From Labia minor (Eukaryota; Arthropoda; Insecta; Dermaptera; Spongiphoridae), in contig OY720348.1 in the NCBI GenBank assembly GCA_963082975.1, positions 13,698,078 through 13,762,077 of the forward strand: a stretch of 64,000 nucleotides of DNA, in the 5' to 3' direction. The position numbers and the translations under genes are program-made. Below are positions 47,313 through 58,115 of this stretch, piece by piece; positions within the stretch are counted from its first letter, which is position 1, and the number at the start of each line of letters is the position of its first letter. Under the pieces are notes generated by a model. That model was not told the origin of the DNA. It did no database searches and saw nothing but the letters and a program-made list of their open reading frames with translations.

Positions 47313-47630
47313 AATAATTTTCATAGATAAAGAATAATTTCAATTTCTTTTTTGTTCATTAATATAAAATAAATTTTTTTATTAAGCTTTGTCCATTTAA
47401 ACTAAACTTTGCATTTATTTTTGAATTAATTATTGAATCTTTGATCCGAGTGGTACCTTCACTTTAAGTATAAGTATATTTTTTATAATATTTTTTTTAT
47501 TTATTATATATTATATAAAGAATATAATATAATAGATAAATTACTAGAATTAAAATATATAATTTATAAAAAACAAAAAATTAATTTTCATAAATAAATA
47601 ATAATTTTGCAGGTTTTTTCATAAATACCG
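47161..47630 (+). repeat. Segmental duplicate of 50475-51000
   Basis: The A16 body plus about 320 bp of 3' flank (ATAGATAAAGAATAATTTC, GTCCATTTAAACT, GATCCGAGTGGTACCTTCAC) match the A18 body and its 3' flank. The match ends near TTTCAGG/TTGCAGG followed by TTTTTTCATAAA. Confidence 0.8.
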
Positions 47631-47789
47631 GTACTAAATATATATACATCATATATTCATGCAATAGCAATGGTATTTTCGTAGTAAAAATATTTTAGCT
47701 ATAATTTGTAGTGGTTAGTGGCAATTGATGCGCGCCAAAAAAACTACACAACCCAAATAATATTTTTTCTTTTAAATTTTTTTTTTTTT

Positions 47790-47989
47790 TGTTTTTTTTG
47801 GATTGGTTTTCTCTCTCCGTCCGGAAGGATTGGGAGCGGGGAGTGCTTCCTTTGCGTGTCGCAGAAGCGGCGTGGGCCGATGAACCGAGGAAGTTGCGCG
47901 CCTCGCTGGATCAGCGACTGATCCGAATTAAGTCCTCGCGGCGGAATTGATGCAGTGAAGTCGCCTGTCGAGCGAGAGAGAGCGAAAGA

Positions 47990-48022
<33 letters not shown>

Positions 48023-48430
48023 CGTAGCGTGAAGAGGAGTCCCTTCAAGTTGAAGACGAAGGCGGCAACGGAGAGGTGGAGCCACCGCGATCGGATTGGA
48101 CCACGCGAACCAATCAGCTGGCAAGTATCACGTGATATGCAAACGGGGCGTGCGAGAGACAGACAAGCGGAGATCGAGGGCGGCCCACGCCTCGCGGGGC
48201 ACCTGCCACCACCGAGGAGACATGCAAATCGAGAATACCATTGCCAAATGTCGATCGCTACAGTGCGTCCCCAAAATGAAAAAAAGGGCGCCCTCCTCTT
48301 TAAGATGATCAATAATTCATGGCAATCGATCGGGCAAAGTTCAGGAAAGTGGGCCCCGAGAACCGCTCGAATTTTATTGGAATGCAATCCGAGGCTTTTC
48401 GATTACTACACGAGCAAAAATAGGGAAAAA
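47790..48430. promoter_or_regulatory. GC-rich CpG island, promoter-like
   Basis: The most GC-rich, CpG-rich stretch, with a GA microsatellite at 47971-48022. Sites visible: inverted CCAAT (ATTGG, 48095-48099), CCAAT (48110-48114), CAGCTG (48115-48120), the 12-bp palindrome TATCACGTGATA (48126-48137), and octamer ATGCAAAT (48222-48229). Open frames on both strands (up to 158 codons) are what GC-rich DNA with few stop codons gives, and none resembles a known protein. A promoter or enhancer for an unseen gene is likely. A first exon cannot be excluded. Confidence 0.45.
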
Positions 48431-48436
48431 ATTAAG

Positions 48437-49057
48437 CTGGAGTGTCTCCGCTCGACTATCTCGCAAATTTGAATTGGATTAAATAACATATATTAATTTA
48501 AATTAAATTCAATTAATTAAATTATAAATTAAAATTAATAAATAATATTTATTAAACCAGCGCATGTTTGACTCTGTTGATGGCACCACGTCACGTGTTG
48601 GCGCGTGAGATTTGCAGTGTTAAAAAATTAATTCTGGTACTTTCAGTGATTCAATCAAGCTGAAATTCTATATATAGCAGTTTTATACAATTTTTAATCA
48701 TGTGAAAAATTATAAAACATATATCTTTATTTTTACGGTCACTTTAGAGGAAAAAAAATTCAAAACGTTGTAGGTAATGACCCTCTTCTGGTTGAGCTAA
48801 ATTTCTCAAAAGTTGATGGAATACTACGAACTTTGAATTATGCCCATGTACCAAATTTCATGATTCTAGCTCAAACCGTTTTTGCGTAATCTTGTCTACA
48901 TACATACACACATACACATGCACACACACACACACACACACATTTCTCTCAACCTTATTGAAAATGATTCAGGAACCTTCAAAACGTATAAAAACATCAA
49001 AATCTCAACATCGAAAATTTTCGTGATCGCAATATTATCTCTGGCGAGATACTAAAA
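48437..49057 (+). mobile_element. Family A copy A17, full length
   Basis: A near-consensus 620-bp copy inserted at the edge of the GC-rich island. All blocks are present, including CACGTCACGTGTTGGCGCG, the TTTCAGTGATTCAATCAAGC hairpin, CA tract (about 48900-48940) and 3' stem-loop (TTATCTC-TGG-CGAGATA). GCCGCAACCGG just after it recurs inverted (TTTTGCGGCCG) near 49226. Confidence 0.9.
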
Positions 49058-49059
49058 AA

Positions 49060-50120
49060 GGCCGCAACCGGATTGCAATACGACTGTAACCTATCCGAAA
49101 TGTTTCCAAAAAGACTGATTTAAACAAAAAATAAATAGACACTGTCTTTTTGCATGTTATACATTGGAAACAATTTCAAAAAAAAAAAAAAAAAAAAAAA
49201 AAAGGAAATTTCTAATAAAAAGACCTTTTGCGGCCGATTTTATGAAATTATTTCAATTCTATACACTAAAAAAAATATATTGTCAATAAATTAATTGTAA
49301 ATCTTGAAATTTAATTTTTAAATTTTCTTTTAAAATTTAAAAATAAGTATTTTACTTTAATCCACTATATTATATTAAATATAAGTATAAATATTAAATA
49401 TAAATCAGTAGAATGTGGGGATGGTTCATGAGAATAGTGATTTAATTATTCTAATTTTTCTATTTTCTTTCCCTTTATATATACTCAAATGATTATCTAA
49501 TCATTTGTTCTTATTTTCTCTACACATTGTCAATTTTAATTTTCCAATGGATACTCAGAAGTATATTAAATGTAATGAATTGACATCGCACCCTCTTCCC
49601 CCTCCCACTCTCCTTCATTCATTTAAATTGAAATGAATGATTCCCATCATTGTAATTATTTCCCAATTTTTATTTTTCTACACAAAAAGCAATAAACTAG
49701 TGATAAGAAGGGCAATTGTGATCAGGAAAAAAGTCAGAGAGAGACTCCATTCCATTCATTTTTTTACAATGTTTTCAACTTTTTCTTTTTATATTTTCAA
49801 GTATTTTTTTTTTTTTTTAAATGTTACGCTATGAGTTGTATGGAAGCTCGATTTGTCGATGTTTAAAGAAGGAGAGAAGGTGGCATATGGAATTAATAGG
49901 AGAAAATCATAAAGATACATGGCCAGGAACTCATTGGGGATGGGGGTTGCACTTGACGAGATTCAGCGCAGATCAATAAATACAATTTATCAAAAATCAA
50001 TAAAAATTTAAATTAACAAAAAACAAAAAAAAAAAGTTAAGCGAAAATAATATAAAATAATCGATCGATTATTATAATTAAATTTTTTCCTGAAAGAACA
50101 AAATATAAATTATGAAAAAA
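49060..50120. other. AT-rich spacer
   Basis: AT-rich DNA with a long A run near 49178-49203. No gene is seen. Confidence 0.55.
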
Positions 50121-50127
50121 AAAGAAT

Positions 50128-50650
50128 CTGGAGTGTCTCCACTCGACAATCTCGCAAATTTGAATTGGACTAATTAACATATATTATATTTAAATTAAAT
50201 ATAATTAAAATTAAATTATCTATTAAGTATAATTAAATTGGATTAATTAATTATTTTATATATATATAAATTTACAGTTATTTAATTAATATATAGTAAA
50301 TTTAAATTTAAAATCTTTATCTCCATTTTTAAGTCAAAATTTAAAAATTTAAAAAATGAAAATTCGCCTGTTTGGTTCTTTATTGATGACACCACGTCAC
50401 GTACTGGCGCGTGATTGGCAATTGACAGGTTAAAAAATTTAAAAACTTAATTCCGGTACTTTCAGCGATTCAATCAAACTGAAATTCTATATATAGCAGT
50501 TTTATACAATTTTTAATCATGTGAAAAATTATCAAACATCTATCTTTATTTTTACGGTCAGTTTAGAGGAAAAAAACTGAAATCGTGGTAGGTAATGGAC
50601 CTCTTCCGAATGAGCTACATTTCTCAAAAGCTGCCTGGCGGGATAGTAAT
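50128..50650 (+). mobile_element. Family A copy A18, internally deleted
   Basis: 5' hairpin, an enlarged AT-rich section (about 50190-50360), CACGTCACGTACTGGCGCG block and TTTCAGC/ACTGAAA hairpin. A deletion then goes from CTCAAAAGCTG to the 3' end CCTGGCGGGATAGTAATAAT. The core and microsatellite are missing. Confidence 0.85.
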
Positions 50651-51010
50651 AATAATTTTCATAGATAAAGAATAATTTCAATTTCTTTTTTGTTCTTTAA
50701 TATCAAATAAATTTTTTTTATTGAGCTTTGTCCATTTAAACTGAACTTTGCATTTATTTTTGAATTAATTATTTAATCTTTGATCCGAGTGGTACCTTCA
50801 CTTTAAGTTAAAGTATATTTTTTATAATATTTTTTTTTTATTTATTATATTATATATATATATATATATAGAATAATAAATAATAGATAAATTACTATGT
50901 AGAATTAAAATTTTCCCTTAAAGAACAAAATATATAAATTATAAAAAACAAAAAATTAATTTTCATAAATAAATAATAATTTTTCAGGTTTTTTCATAAA
51001 GAAATTTATA
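50475..51010 (+). repeat. Segmental duplicate of 47161-47630
   Basis: Shares the A18/A16 body and about 340 bp of downstream flank with the 47-kb locus. This copy has a (TA)n expansion near 50850-50872. Confidence 0.8.
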
Positions 51011-51600
51011 CCGTTAAACTTGGATTAAACACAAAATTTTTATTAAATATATTTAACGCATGATTGAACCTGCTAGGATATTTTATATATAGTTAGTATA
51101 AATACAGTAAATTGTTATCTACAGGTTCTTAGTTTTTGAAATTTTTTCTATTTTTCATATAAAATAAATAGAAAAATTAAAAATAAAGCACATTTAACAA
51201 AATATTTCAATTAATATTGTATTTTCTTTTTTTGCTTTTTTTTTTTGTTCAATCGATTAATTCTTTTCATAATTTCAAAGTTTTCAATATAGAGAACTTA
51301 AAACCAAATTTAATATCTGCAGTTCATTGGGTAAAAAACTTAACTTCAAAACTAAAAATCACTAATAATTTTTCTATTTCCACTCGTTATTTGATATACA
51401 TAAATTTCTATAAATCCAAATAATAATTGGTTTTATTATAATTAGTAATTTTTTTTTTTTAATTTTTTATAAACGATTCGATCGATTGGACAGGAGAAAA
51501 GAAAATTCAAATAGTATTTAATTTTGAAATACTCTATTAAAGATGCAAATAACCCTTTAAAGTACTTTTATGTAGGATATATAAAGTTTAAATTTATATA
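51011..51600. other. AT-rich spacer
   Basis: AT-rich DNA. No gene is seen. Confidence 0.55.
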
Positions 51601-51604
51601 AAAT

Positions 51605-51830
51605 TAGTTAGTTTTTATTATCATTAAAATCTCTATCTCTGTAATTTCCGTTCTTGGTCGCAGCATCCATATTCCTCCAAACATCCCAATCCTGAGCCAC
51701 GTCGATATCACTTCTATTCTCTCTCCATTCCTCTCTCTATTGTTTACCCATTTTGGTTCACGAATCGGTCCTTTTCCATTTGGTTTCCCCAAATTCAAGT
51801 TCTTTGTTAGTCTTTCCTCTCCCATTCAAG
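51605..51830 (-). pseudogene. LINE ORF2 C-terminal remnant
   Basis: The minus strand reads DVAQDWDVWRNMDAATKNGN and then YRDRD. This matches the AQD-x-x-x-WR-x-x-x-x-AAK pattern of non-LTR retrotransposon ORF2 tails and the peptides near 0.2 and 6.1 kb. An overlapping 73-codon frame in another phase is a shadow. Confidence 0.5.
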
Positions 51831-51834
51831 CAAC

Positions 51835-52140
51835 CTGTCCGTCCATTCACAATTTCATCTTTCTAATATCATAAATCTACAATAAAAGTAAATTTAAAAT
51901 AATAATTCATTATTTTTTTTATTGATTTCATTTGCATCTGAATTGCTTTTACATTATCTTTTTCGATTAAAAGTTGAAATGATAAGTTCAATCGAAAAAA
52001 AACAAACAAACTTGGAATCGAAAGATGAATGAAATTTGTACCCCTTGAAATTTCTCTCTCCATTTCGTTATTTCTATTAAACTAATAAAGTGGCAAGTTA
52101 TCGTCGATTTCGATAAAGATAATGACACGAATGTGTGGGT
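51835..52140. other. AT-rich spacer
   Basis: Mixed AT-rich DNA. No gene is seen. Confidence 0.5.
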
Positions 52141-52229
52141 GAATCGAGTCCGTGGTAGGCATTAGTGAAAAAAAGAGGAGGAGAAGGAGAAGGTGGAGGA
52201 AAGGGGTGGCCGTAGAGGAGGGGGGGTGG

Positions 52230-52570
52230 GGGTGTAAGATCAGCGTGATACGCAAATCGTGGAGTCGCCAGGCCTGCGCCAAGGGTGTGACCCGCCCTGT
52301 TTTGGGGGCCCGGGGGGCCGGGGCCCCTCCGAGTTCACTTTCTGATCGATCGGCCCTGGAAGAGGCTCCGCCCCAGCAAAGCCCGGGCCCTCTTTAACTC
52401 CCAACTTATCCGTGACGTCCCCTCCCAGCTTCATTGCTTTTTTAAAGCGTTTATTTCTCTCTAAGTGCTGTCATCGGCAACGAAATCCTGGCAACCAATT
52501 CACTTCCTGCTTTATGGAGATCCCGGCCAATCGGAAGAACGTGCAATACCGGCTTAAGTAATAAATGATA
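52230..52570. promoter_or_regulatory. GC-rich island, promoter-like
   Basis: GC-rich DNA with a GC box in reverse (GCTCCGCCCCA, 52365-52375), CCAAT motifs (AACCAATT near 52494, GGCCAATCGG near 52526), an ETS-like CACTTCCTG (52501) and a CRE half site GTGACGTCCC. Frames are short and stop-limited. The site mix is typical of promoters. No downstream exon is recognised. Confidence 0.4.
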
Positions 52571-52749
52571 AGATGGGAAAACCCCTTGAAAAAGTTCTAA
52601 TTAATTTGGTAAATAATCAATCCCTACTCACAGAGGAGAGGGAAAAATCGCATTCGATGGTTATCACTGAAACATCCATCCAAATTACACACAATTTCAT
52701 TTGAACATTAAATTTCAATTATATTCATATTTATCTGGAATTAAATACC

Positions 52750-53010
52750 AAATACAAAACCAATTTATGATGATATTGGTTGATTAATAAATATCTATTG
52801 AATTAAGAGTCAAATGGCAGCCAAAAAGAAAGACAGAAGAGTTTTCCAAATAAAACTCTTTAACTTCTTTTTTTCAAACGATCACAACGTTTCGGGTCCA
52901 GTATCAAAGTCCTGAAGAGAGTCATGATACTGGATCAAAACGTCCAGAGAAGAAGAGAATTTAATTTCTCTTTCATTTTTCCTCCTGATTGTCCCCGTGA
53001 ATCCAATAAA
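52750..53010. repeat. Repeat D with long hairpin
   Basis: Paralogous to 43680-43930. The inverted repeat ACGTTTCGGGTCCAGTATCA / TGATACTGGATCAAAACGT (52887-52906, 52925-52943) encloses AAGTCCTGAAGAGAGTCA. CTGAAGA is intact (52912-52918), but the GAAA strand has become AAAA and stem II is broken. Confidence 0.55.
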
Positions 53011-53118
53011 TAATAAATTATATTTTACTGACAAAAATATAATAAAATTCCATTGAATCAATTAGAAATTTAAATCAATATTTTATTTAAAATTAATTAT
53101 TAATTTAATTTAATTATA

Positions 53119-53161
<43 letters not shown>

Positions 53162-53630
53162 ATAATTAATTTTCAATGAGAGGTCTCTACATATAAATAT
53201 ATAAAGAAATAAAAAAAACAAATCAAAGTAATACTATTATTATTATTATTATTATTATTATAAATGTAAGCACCAGTTTGGGAATAATTCGAGAAAATAT
53301 TGGAAGGGAATAATTTATATTTTTTTGCAATTGATATAGTTTGCACAAGGGAGGGACCCAGGAGGCTTAAAACCTTCTCTCCCTTTTATAAGATAGTTTT
53401 TATGAAATTTTTATGATTAAAAAACACAAAAATTTATTCCTTGCATTTACGTGTATCTTCATAATAATAAATAAATAAATAATAAAAATCGAAAATGAAA
53501 CTGAATATTTTCCAATTTTATATTTAAATTATATTACGGGATTTACAATGATATTTTCACAAAAAAAAAAAAAATATGAAAAATAGATTTAACAATTTTC
53601 TTTAATTTATCTATATTTATATCTATTTCT
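53011..53630. other. AT-rich spacer with microsatellites
   Basis: (TA)n at about 53120-53157 and (ATT)n at about 53237-53260. No gene is seen. Confidence 0.6.
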
Positions 53631-53633
53631 AGG

Positions 53634-53895
53634 AGGTAGCTAGCCGAGAGTGTAGCGTAGCAATTTTCTACACAATAAGTCGGCGTTCGATTCCAACTAA
53701 GAACAAATTTTTCTAATAAAATTTAATTTAATATCAGCTGTCTCCGGCTCCAGGAACTGTTACTTCCTGGTTCTATACATGCGGAAGGCAACGGGAAACC
53801 ACCATTCCCACGAAAAAATCATCATGGCTGGGCAGCTTCTAAGGCTATCCTAGTCATAGCCAAACTCCGAAAGGGAGACTGCACCTGAAGAAGAA
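53634..53895 (+). mobile_element. tRNA-derived SINE, family S2
   Basis: The head has box A-like TAGCTAGCCGAGAGTG and a good box B (GCGTTCGATTCCAAC) with normal tRNA spacing. A conserved-looking body follows (GCGGAAGGCAACGGGAAACC, ATCATGGCTGGGCAGC, ACTCCGAAAGGGAGACTGC), ending CCTGAAGAAGAAT. Its sequence differs from S1. I do not recognise a named SINE superfamily. Confidence 0.7.
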
Positions 53896-54225
53896 TATCT
53901 ATTTCTATATATCTATAGAAAAAATTATACAAATTTTTTATCTATGAAATAAAGGTATGGATTATAAAGAATAATAATAATTATAATAATAATAATAATT
54001 TCAATATTTATTGATAATTTAAAATTGAAAATTAATAGAAGAATTCATGTTTTTAGATAAAATATTACAGTAGCTTTATCATTAATTAAAAAAACTTGTA
54101 AATTTTAAAATAAAATAAATTATATATTATTTTATTGATTGATTAAAAAAATAAAAAATTGAAAATTTGAATGAATGAATAGCGTTGTAGGTGTTGGATG
54201 GGTTTCGTTGAGAGAGTAAATCCCG
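53896..54225. other. AT-rich spacer
   Basis: AT-rich DNA with an AAT run. No gene is seen. Confidence 0.5.
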
Positions 54226-54227
54226 AT

Positions 54228-54440
54228 AGAAGGAGAGTAGGAGGGGGCGTGGAGGGTGGTTCGATCATTAAGCCAACTTGGCAGCTGCCTGGACGCAGAC
54301 CCCAAAGGGGAGCAGGGGTTGGTTGCTGTGCCCAAAAGTGTGACAATCTATGAAAAAAAGAACCAGTTTAAAATGAAATGGACAGCCAGATGTGAGGGGA
54401 GGGATGAGAAGAGAGGGGGCAACCAACCCCTTTCTCTTGG
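54228..54440. promoter_or_regulatory. Complex island, possible regulatory DNA
   Basis: Non-repetitive DNA with AAGCCAACTTGGCAGCTGCC (palindromic GGCAGCTGCC) and GGACGCAGACCCC. Overlapping frames on both strands have no family match. It is a candidate non-coding element. Confidence 0.28.
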
Positions 54441-54910
54441 ATAAATTTACGAAAAATATCGTATTTATAAACCACACAATCCTTTTACTGTTTGTTAGGA
54501 TATAATTTATGATCATCAATCAATTTTTAGCGGGCATCGACATCATGCTTGTTCACTTTTGAAAAAAAAAAAATCCTTTTATGTCGACCCGTATCAAAAA
54601 AATAATCGAATTTCCCAATTACAATAAATGATCCGGCTACCATTTTGAAATTATTCTTTTTTTAAGTTACACATAATTTTTTTTTTTTTTTATAAATATC
54701 CCCTCTTCTTTCTTTCATTAGAACTCAAAATATATATATATATATACATATAATTTAATTTAGTATTTTTATGTTTTATTGCGAATAAAGCTTTACCAAT
54801 ATATATATATATTATATACTTCTTGAATATTTAATATTGTATTAATAATTAAAATAATTTTTTTCTCTCTCTCTTAAAAGTTAAATGAATAATTTTCTGA
54901 TGAAAAAAAA
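54441..54910. other. AT-rich spacer
   Basis: AT-rich with several TA runs. No gene is seen. Confidence 0.5.
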
Positions 54911-54917
54911 TAAATTA

Positions 54918-55240
54918 CGAGGGTAGGTCAATAAGTAAGTGACTTTTTGGATATCCCGTCTCTTAAATGAAGTGACAACACTCCTACTGTCAACAACCAA
55001 CTATCACCCGGCTCCTATCAAAATTTGAACCAGCTGGGCCTTTTAGTTTTTATTTGAAATTCATTAATAGCAGACTACCTCGTGATTTTAAAAGAAAATC
55101 GAAAAAAGTGATAATCCATGAATTGGGATACGAATTGCTCCCTCATCCGTCCTATTCTCCGGATTTAGCCCCGAGTGACTATTTCTTGTTTCTAAACTTG
55201 AAGAAATGGCTATTTTTAAGTAAAAAAATAATTTATTTTT
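54918..55240 (+). pseudogene. Mariner family M2 copy, broken
   Basis: The left terminal repeat (CGAGGGTAGGTCAATAAGTA) is followed by a 65-codon frame. It joins an N-terminal scrap to the catalytic end: ELGYELLPHPSYSPDLAPSD and YFLFLNLKKWLF, with the third catalytic Asp in APSD. Most of the transposase and the right terminal repeat are missing. It is in the same family as 3.45 and 19.5 kb. Confidence 0.75.
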
Positions 55241-55446
55241 ATTATTATTAATTGATTATTTAGCTGGACGGTACTTAGTGGTATATATTTGAGCTCGTGG
55301 GTTATCTCTTCTCGAGTTTAGTTATTTAAAATTTAATAATACTATTTTAACAATTGCGCCAATTTTATAAATGGGCTTAAAATGCTAAAAATCAAATTAA
55401 TAAAATTCTTATTCAATATATATATATATATTTCTTTAGTTTAGGT

Positions 55447-55626
55447 CAGTAATTCTCAACCACTGTGCCGCGAGATTATGAGGCTCTTTTCTAAATTTTT
55501 TCAATTTGGTTCTAAAAAAAGGTAAACCGTTTTTGGGACCACTTTACACTTATCTTTTTCTTTGGGTGCCGCCAAATTTTTAAACCGTTAAGTGTGCCGC
55601 GGTAAAAAAAAGGTTGAGAATCACTG
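55447..55626. mobile_element. hAT-type MITE
   Basis: The termini CAGTAATTCTCAACC and the reverse complement of GGTTGAGAATCACTG are hAT-like. The 180-bp body has subterminal inverted GTGCCGCG/CGCGGTA-like motifs. The flanking octamers GTTTAGGT and GTTTATGT agree at 7 of 8 positions, so the target duplication has one mutation. Confidence 0.85.
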
Positions 55627-55629
55627 GTT

Positions 55630-56480
55630 TATGTTTACAATTTTAATTTTTTTTTTATTGATTTTAGAATTAATTATCTATTATTATATATCTATTTATC
55701 ATGCATACATCTGACCATTAATAATTATTATTTTCCAAAATCAACGCCTTTAATAAATTTATTATATGTTTTATTCTATAAATAAACAAAAAAATAAAAA
55801 AATTTGCAAATGTTTGAATCGATAAATATATTTGAATGGTAAATTAATATTTTATTCTCATTTTGAAACAGCCTATATCATTTTATTGTGTGAAAGTGAG
55901 AGCGATTATTTAAGAAATAAATACTACTAAAAAAAAAAAAAAAAAAGTAAATAATAAATGCATAACTTCATTGGTGGGCTACCTCCCCCTTTTTCGTCTG
56001 TTCACGTTTTCTTATCACTCGATGGAATGAAAAGACTGAAACCAGCCAAATACAGTCATGTAGGTACAAAGTCCTTTCGACTTGAGTGAGCTACATCTTT
56101 TTTAATGCACATGCATGTTTCCAAAGGCTGTGTTATGTATATAATGTTAATTATTTGATTTGAGTGGCTTGTCCTTTTATAGTACTGGACGCTTTGTATA
56201 ATGAGCCGATTAAAAAGAAAAAAAACAAAAAGAAAAATATAAAAAAAATAAAAAAAATAAAAAAATAAAAATAAATAAAAAAAATAAAAGTAAAAAAATA
56301 AAAAACAAAAACAAAAACAAAAAAAAATGTCTGCAAATGGAAAACAATGGGATGGAATTAGAAGTTGAGGAGGCAGGTCTGAGTTCAGGGGGTCGATTTC
56401 TTTAATAAATAAATGAAATCGATAAGATAAGAGGAGGTGCGGGGGTGTTGAAGGGGAAGGCGAGAGGCCTATTTATTAAG
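55630..56480. other. AT-rich spacer
   Basis: AT-rich with A runs (including about 56215-56325). No gene is seen. Confidence 0.5.
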
Positions 56481-56484
56481 TAGG

Positions 56485-56890
56485 CAGGAGGCAGGGGACG
56501 TGCTCGTGATCCTGGCCCAGGATTAGAAGCACTCGTCTCTCGTTGCAGCCGCGCTTGTTTTTATGTCGGATTCCAAATGGATTGAGATGGCCGATTCAAA
56601 GGAAACTGCCGACTGACTGACACATGACATGCAAGCCTGACAGGCATGCAGATCAGTCGGCGAATGCGCTTCAGAAGTCCTCCGACACTCGTCATTATCT
56701 CCCTTAATGCGGGGGTTCGAATCCCGTCCCGAAAAATTCCACGAACGAGTTGCACAGCAAATGCTGAAAATGGCACTGCCAATTTGGGAATTGTTTTTCT
56801 TTTGGCATCGTCGGTGGCCTCCTCCGTTTTGGAAATCGAAATTCACGGAGATGGAAAATCAGAAGCAATTTTCATTGGTAACATTGCGTA
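56485..56890. promoter_or_regulatory. Complex island with tRNA-like T-arm
   Basis: High-complexity DNA with overlapping frames on both strands (up to 107 codons) and no family match. It includes GCAAGCCTGACAGGCATGC (near-palindrome). It also holds a strong box B, GGGGGTTCGAATCCCGTCCC (56711-56730), with a weak box A (AGATCAGTCGG) 60 bp upstream. No acceptor stem can be formed, so an intact tRNA is unlikely. A pseudo-tRNA or SINE head is possible. Confidence 0.3.
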
Positions 56891-57225
56891 GGGTAAGCAA
56901 AAAGAAAAAGAAGAGAGAAAAAAAGAGAAAAAAATAAAATGGTGAAAAAACAGTGTAAGAGTAAAAGTAAAAAAAAAATAATAAAAATTAAAAATTAAAA
57001 TTAAATATAATTATTTGAGTTGAAAATAAAAACAATTTTTTTTTTTGAATTGGCCCAAAAATAAGGTGAATTTTATTTTTTATTTGATTAATTTTTTCGG
57101 TTTTTGGAATCTATGGCCAATTTAATAATTCTACTGATTTATTTAAAGCTAATTATATAATATTAAATCAGTTGATGTCTTTTATTTTATTATAATATAT
57201 CTTATAATATGTGTGTTAGTTAATA
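56891..57225. other. AT-rich spacer
   Basis: A-rich DNA. TTTTTGGAATCTATGGCCAA near 57100 recurs in similar form near 44780. No gene is seen. Confidence 0.5.
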
Positions 57226-57229
57226 TATA

Positions 57230-58115
57230 CGAGGTCTGTTCAAAAGAAAAGGGAAATTTTGAATTTTCGCGGGAGGTGTACATTCGATTATCGAATTTTT
57301 TTTTTTTTTTTTTGTTATGTTGGTACAGATATGTTTTTCATATGTTGACATTATCAGCTATTTTGGATTAGTAGTTTGTTTTTAACAACTGAAAATTTTG
57401 TGTGTTCTTCAATTTTTTTAGAATCTGTATTAAATTTTGTGTTAAAAATGGAATAAAGTGCTTCAATGTAATTAAAAAATTGACTGCGGCATTGGGCGAG
57501 CTTACTTTGACGTAAAAAAATGTTTATAAGAGGTATAAGCGCCAAGTTCGATCAAATGTAAAGGTTTTTCTCACTGTTTTCTTTTATCACAATGGCGTGA
57601 TGCATCAGGAGTTCTTGCTAACAGGTCGTACTGTTAATAAGGAATTCTACGAGGAAGTTATGCAACGCTGGCGTGAAGTAATATTGTTCAAATGATCGGA
57701 ATTGTTGAAAAACAAATAATGGATTCTGCATCACGATATAATGCACCAGCTCACACATCATTGCTTGTTCGTGATTTTTTGGCCAAAAACAACACTGGAA
57801 TCATGCCTCAACCACCGTATTCGTCAGATTTAGCTCCTTGCGACTTTTTCCTATTCCGAAAACTGAAGAGACCAATATAAGGAAAGCGTTTTGCAACAAT
57901 GGATGAGATAAAGTAGGAATCGAAGAACGAGCTGATGGGCATACCGAAAAGCGCATTTCAGAAGTGCTTCGACGATTGGAAGAAGCGCTGGCATAAGTGC
58001 ATTATGTCTGAGGGGGATTGTTTTGAAGGGGACAAAATGGATATTGATGAATAAATAAATACTTTTCAAAATAATTCAAAATTCAATAATTCAAATTTCT
58101 TTTGAACAAATCTCG
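57230..58115 (+). pseudogene. Mariner family M1 transposase, broken
   Basis: The best-preserved M1 copy with both terminal repeats (CGAGGTCTGTTCAAAAGAAA ... TTGAACAAATCTCG). Pieces in order: CIKFCVKNGIKC (HTH), an internal deletion joining KRYKR to QVRSNVKVFLTVFF, GVMHQEFLLTGRTVNKE, HHD then a 2-base insertion, APAHTSLLVRDFLAKNNT, PPYSSDLAPCDFFLF (third Asp, 34 residues after the second), then KSAFQKCFDDWKKRWHKCI and EGDKMDIDE with a stop. It carries several stops. The first-Asp region is deleted. Confidence 0.85.

Noticed and set aside
47744..48472. Overlapping frames of up to 158 codons on both strands
   Set aside because: GC-rich DNA and a GA microsatellite leave few stop codons. No frame resembles a known protein, and both strands are equally open.
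52887..52943. Active hammerhead ribozyme
   Set aside because: The GAAA strand is mutated to AAAA and stem II does not pair. Only the large inverted repeat is intact.
56648..56735. Possible tRNA gene (strong GGTTCGAATCC T-loop)
   Set aside because: No matching acceptor stem or clear anticodon arm can be formed, and the T-stem has a mismatch.
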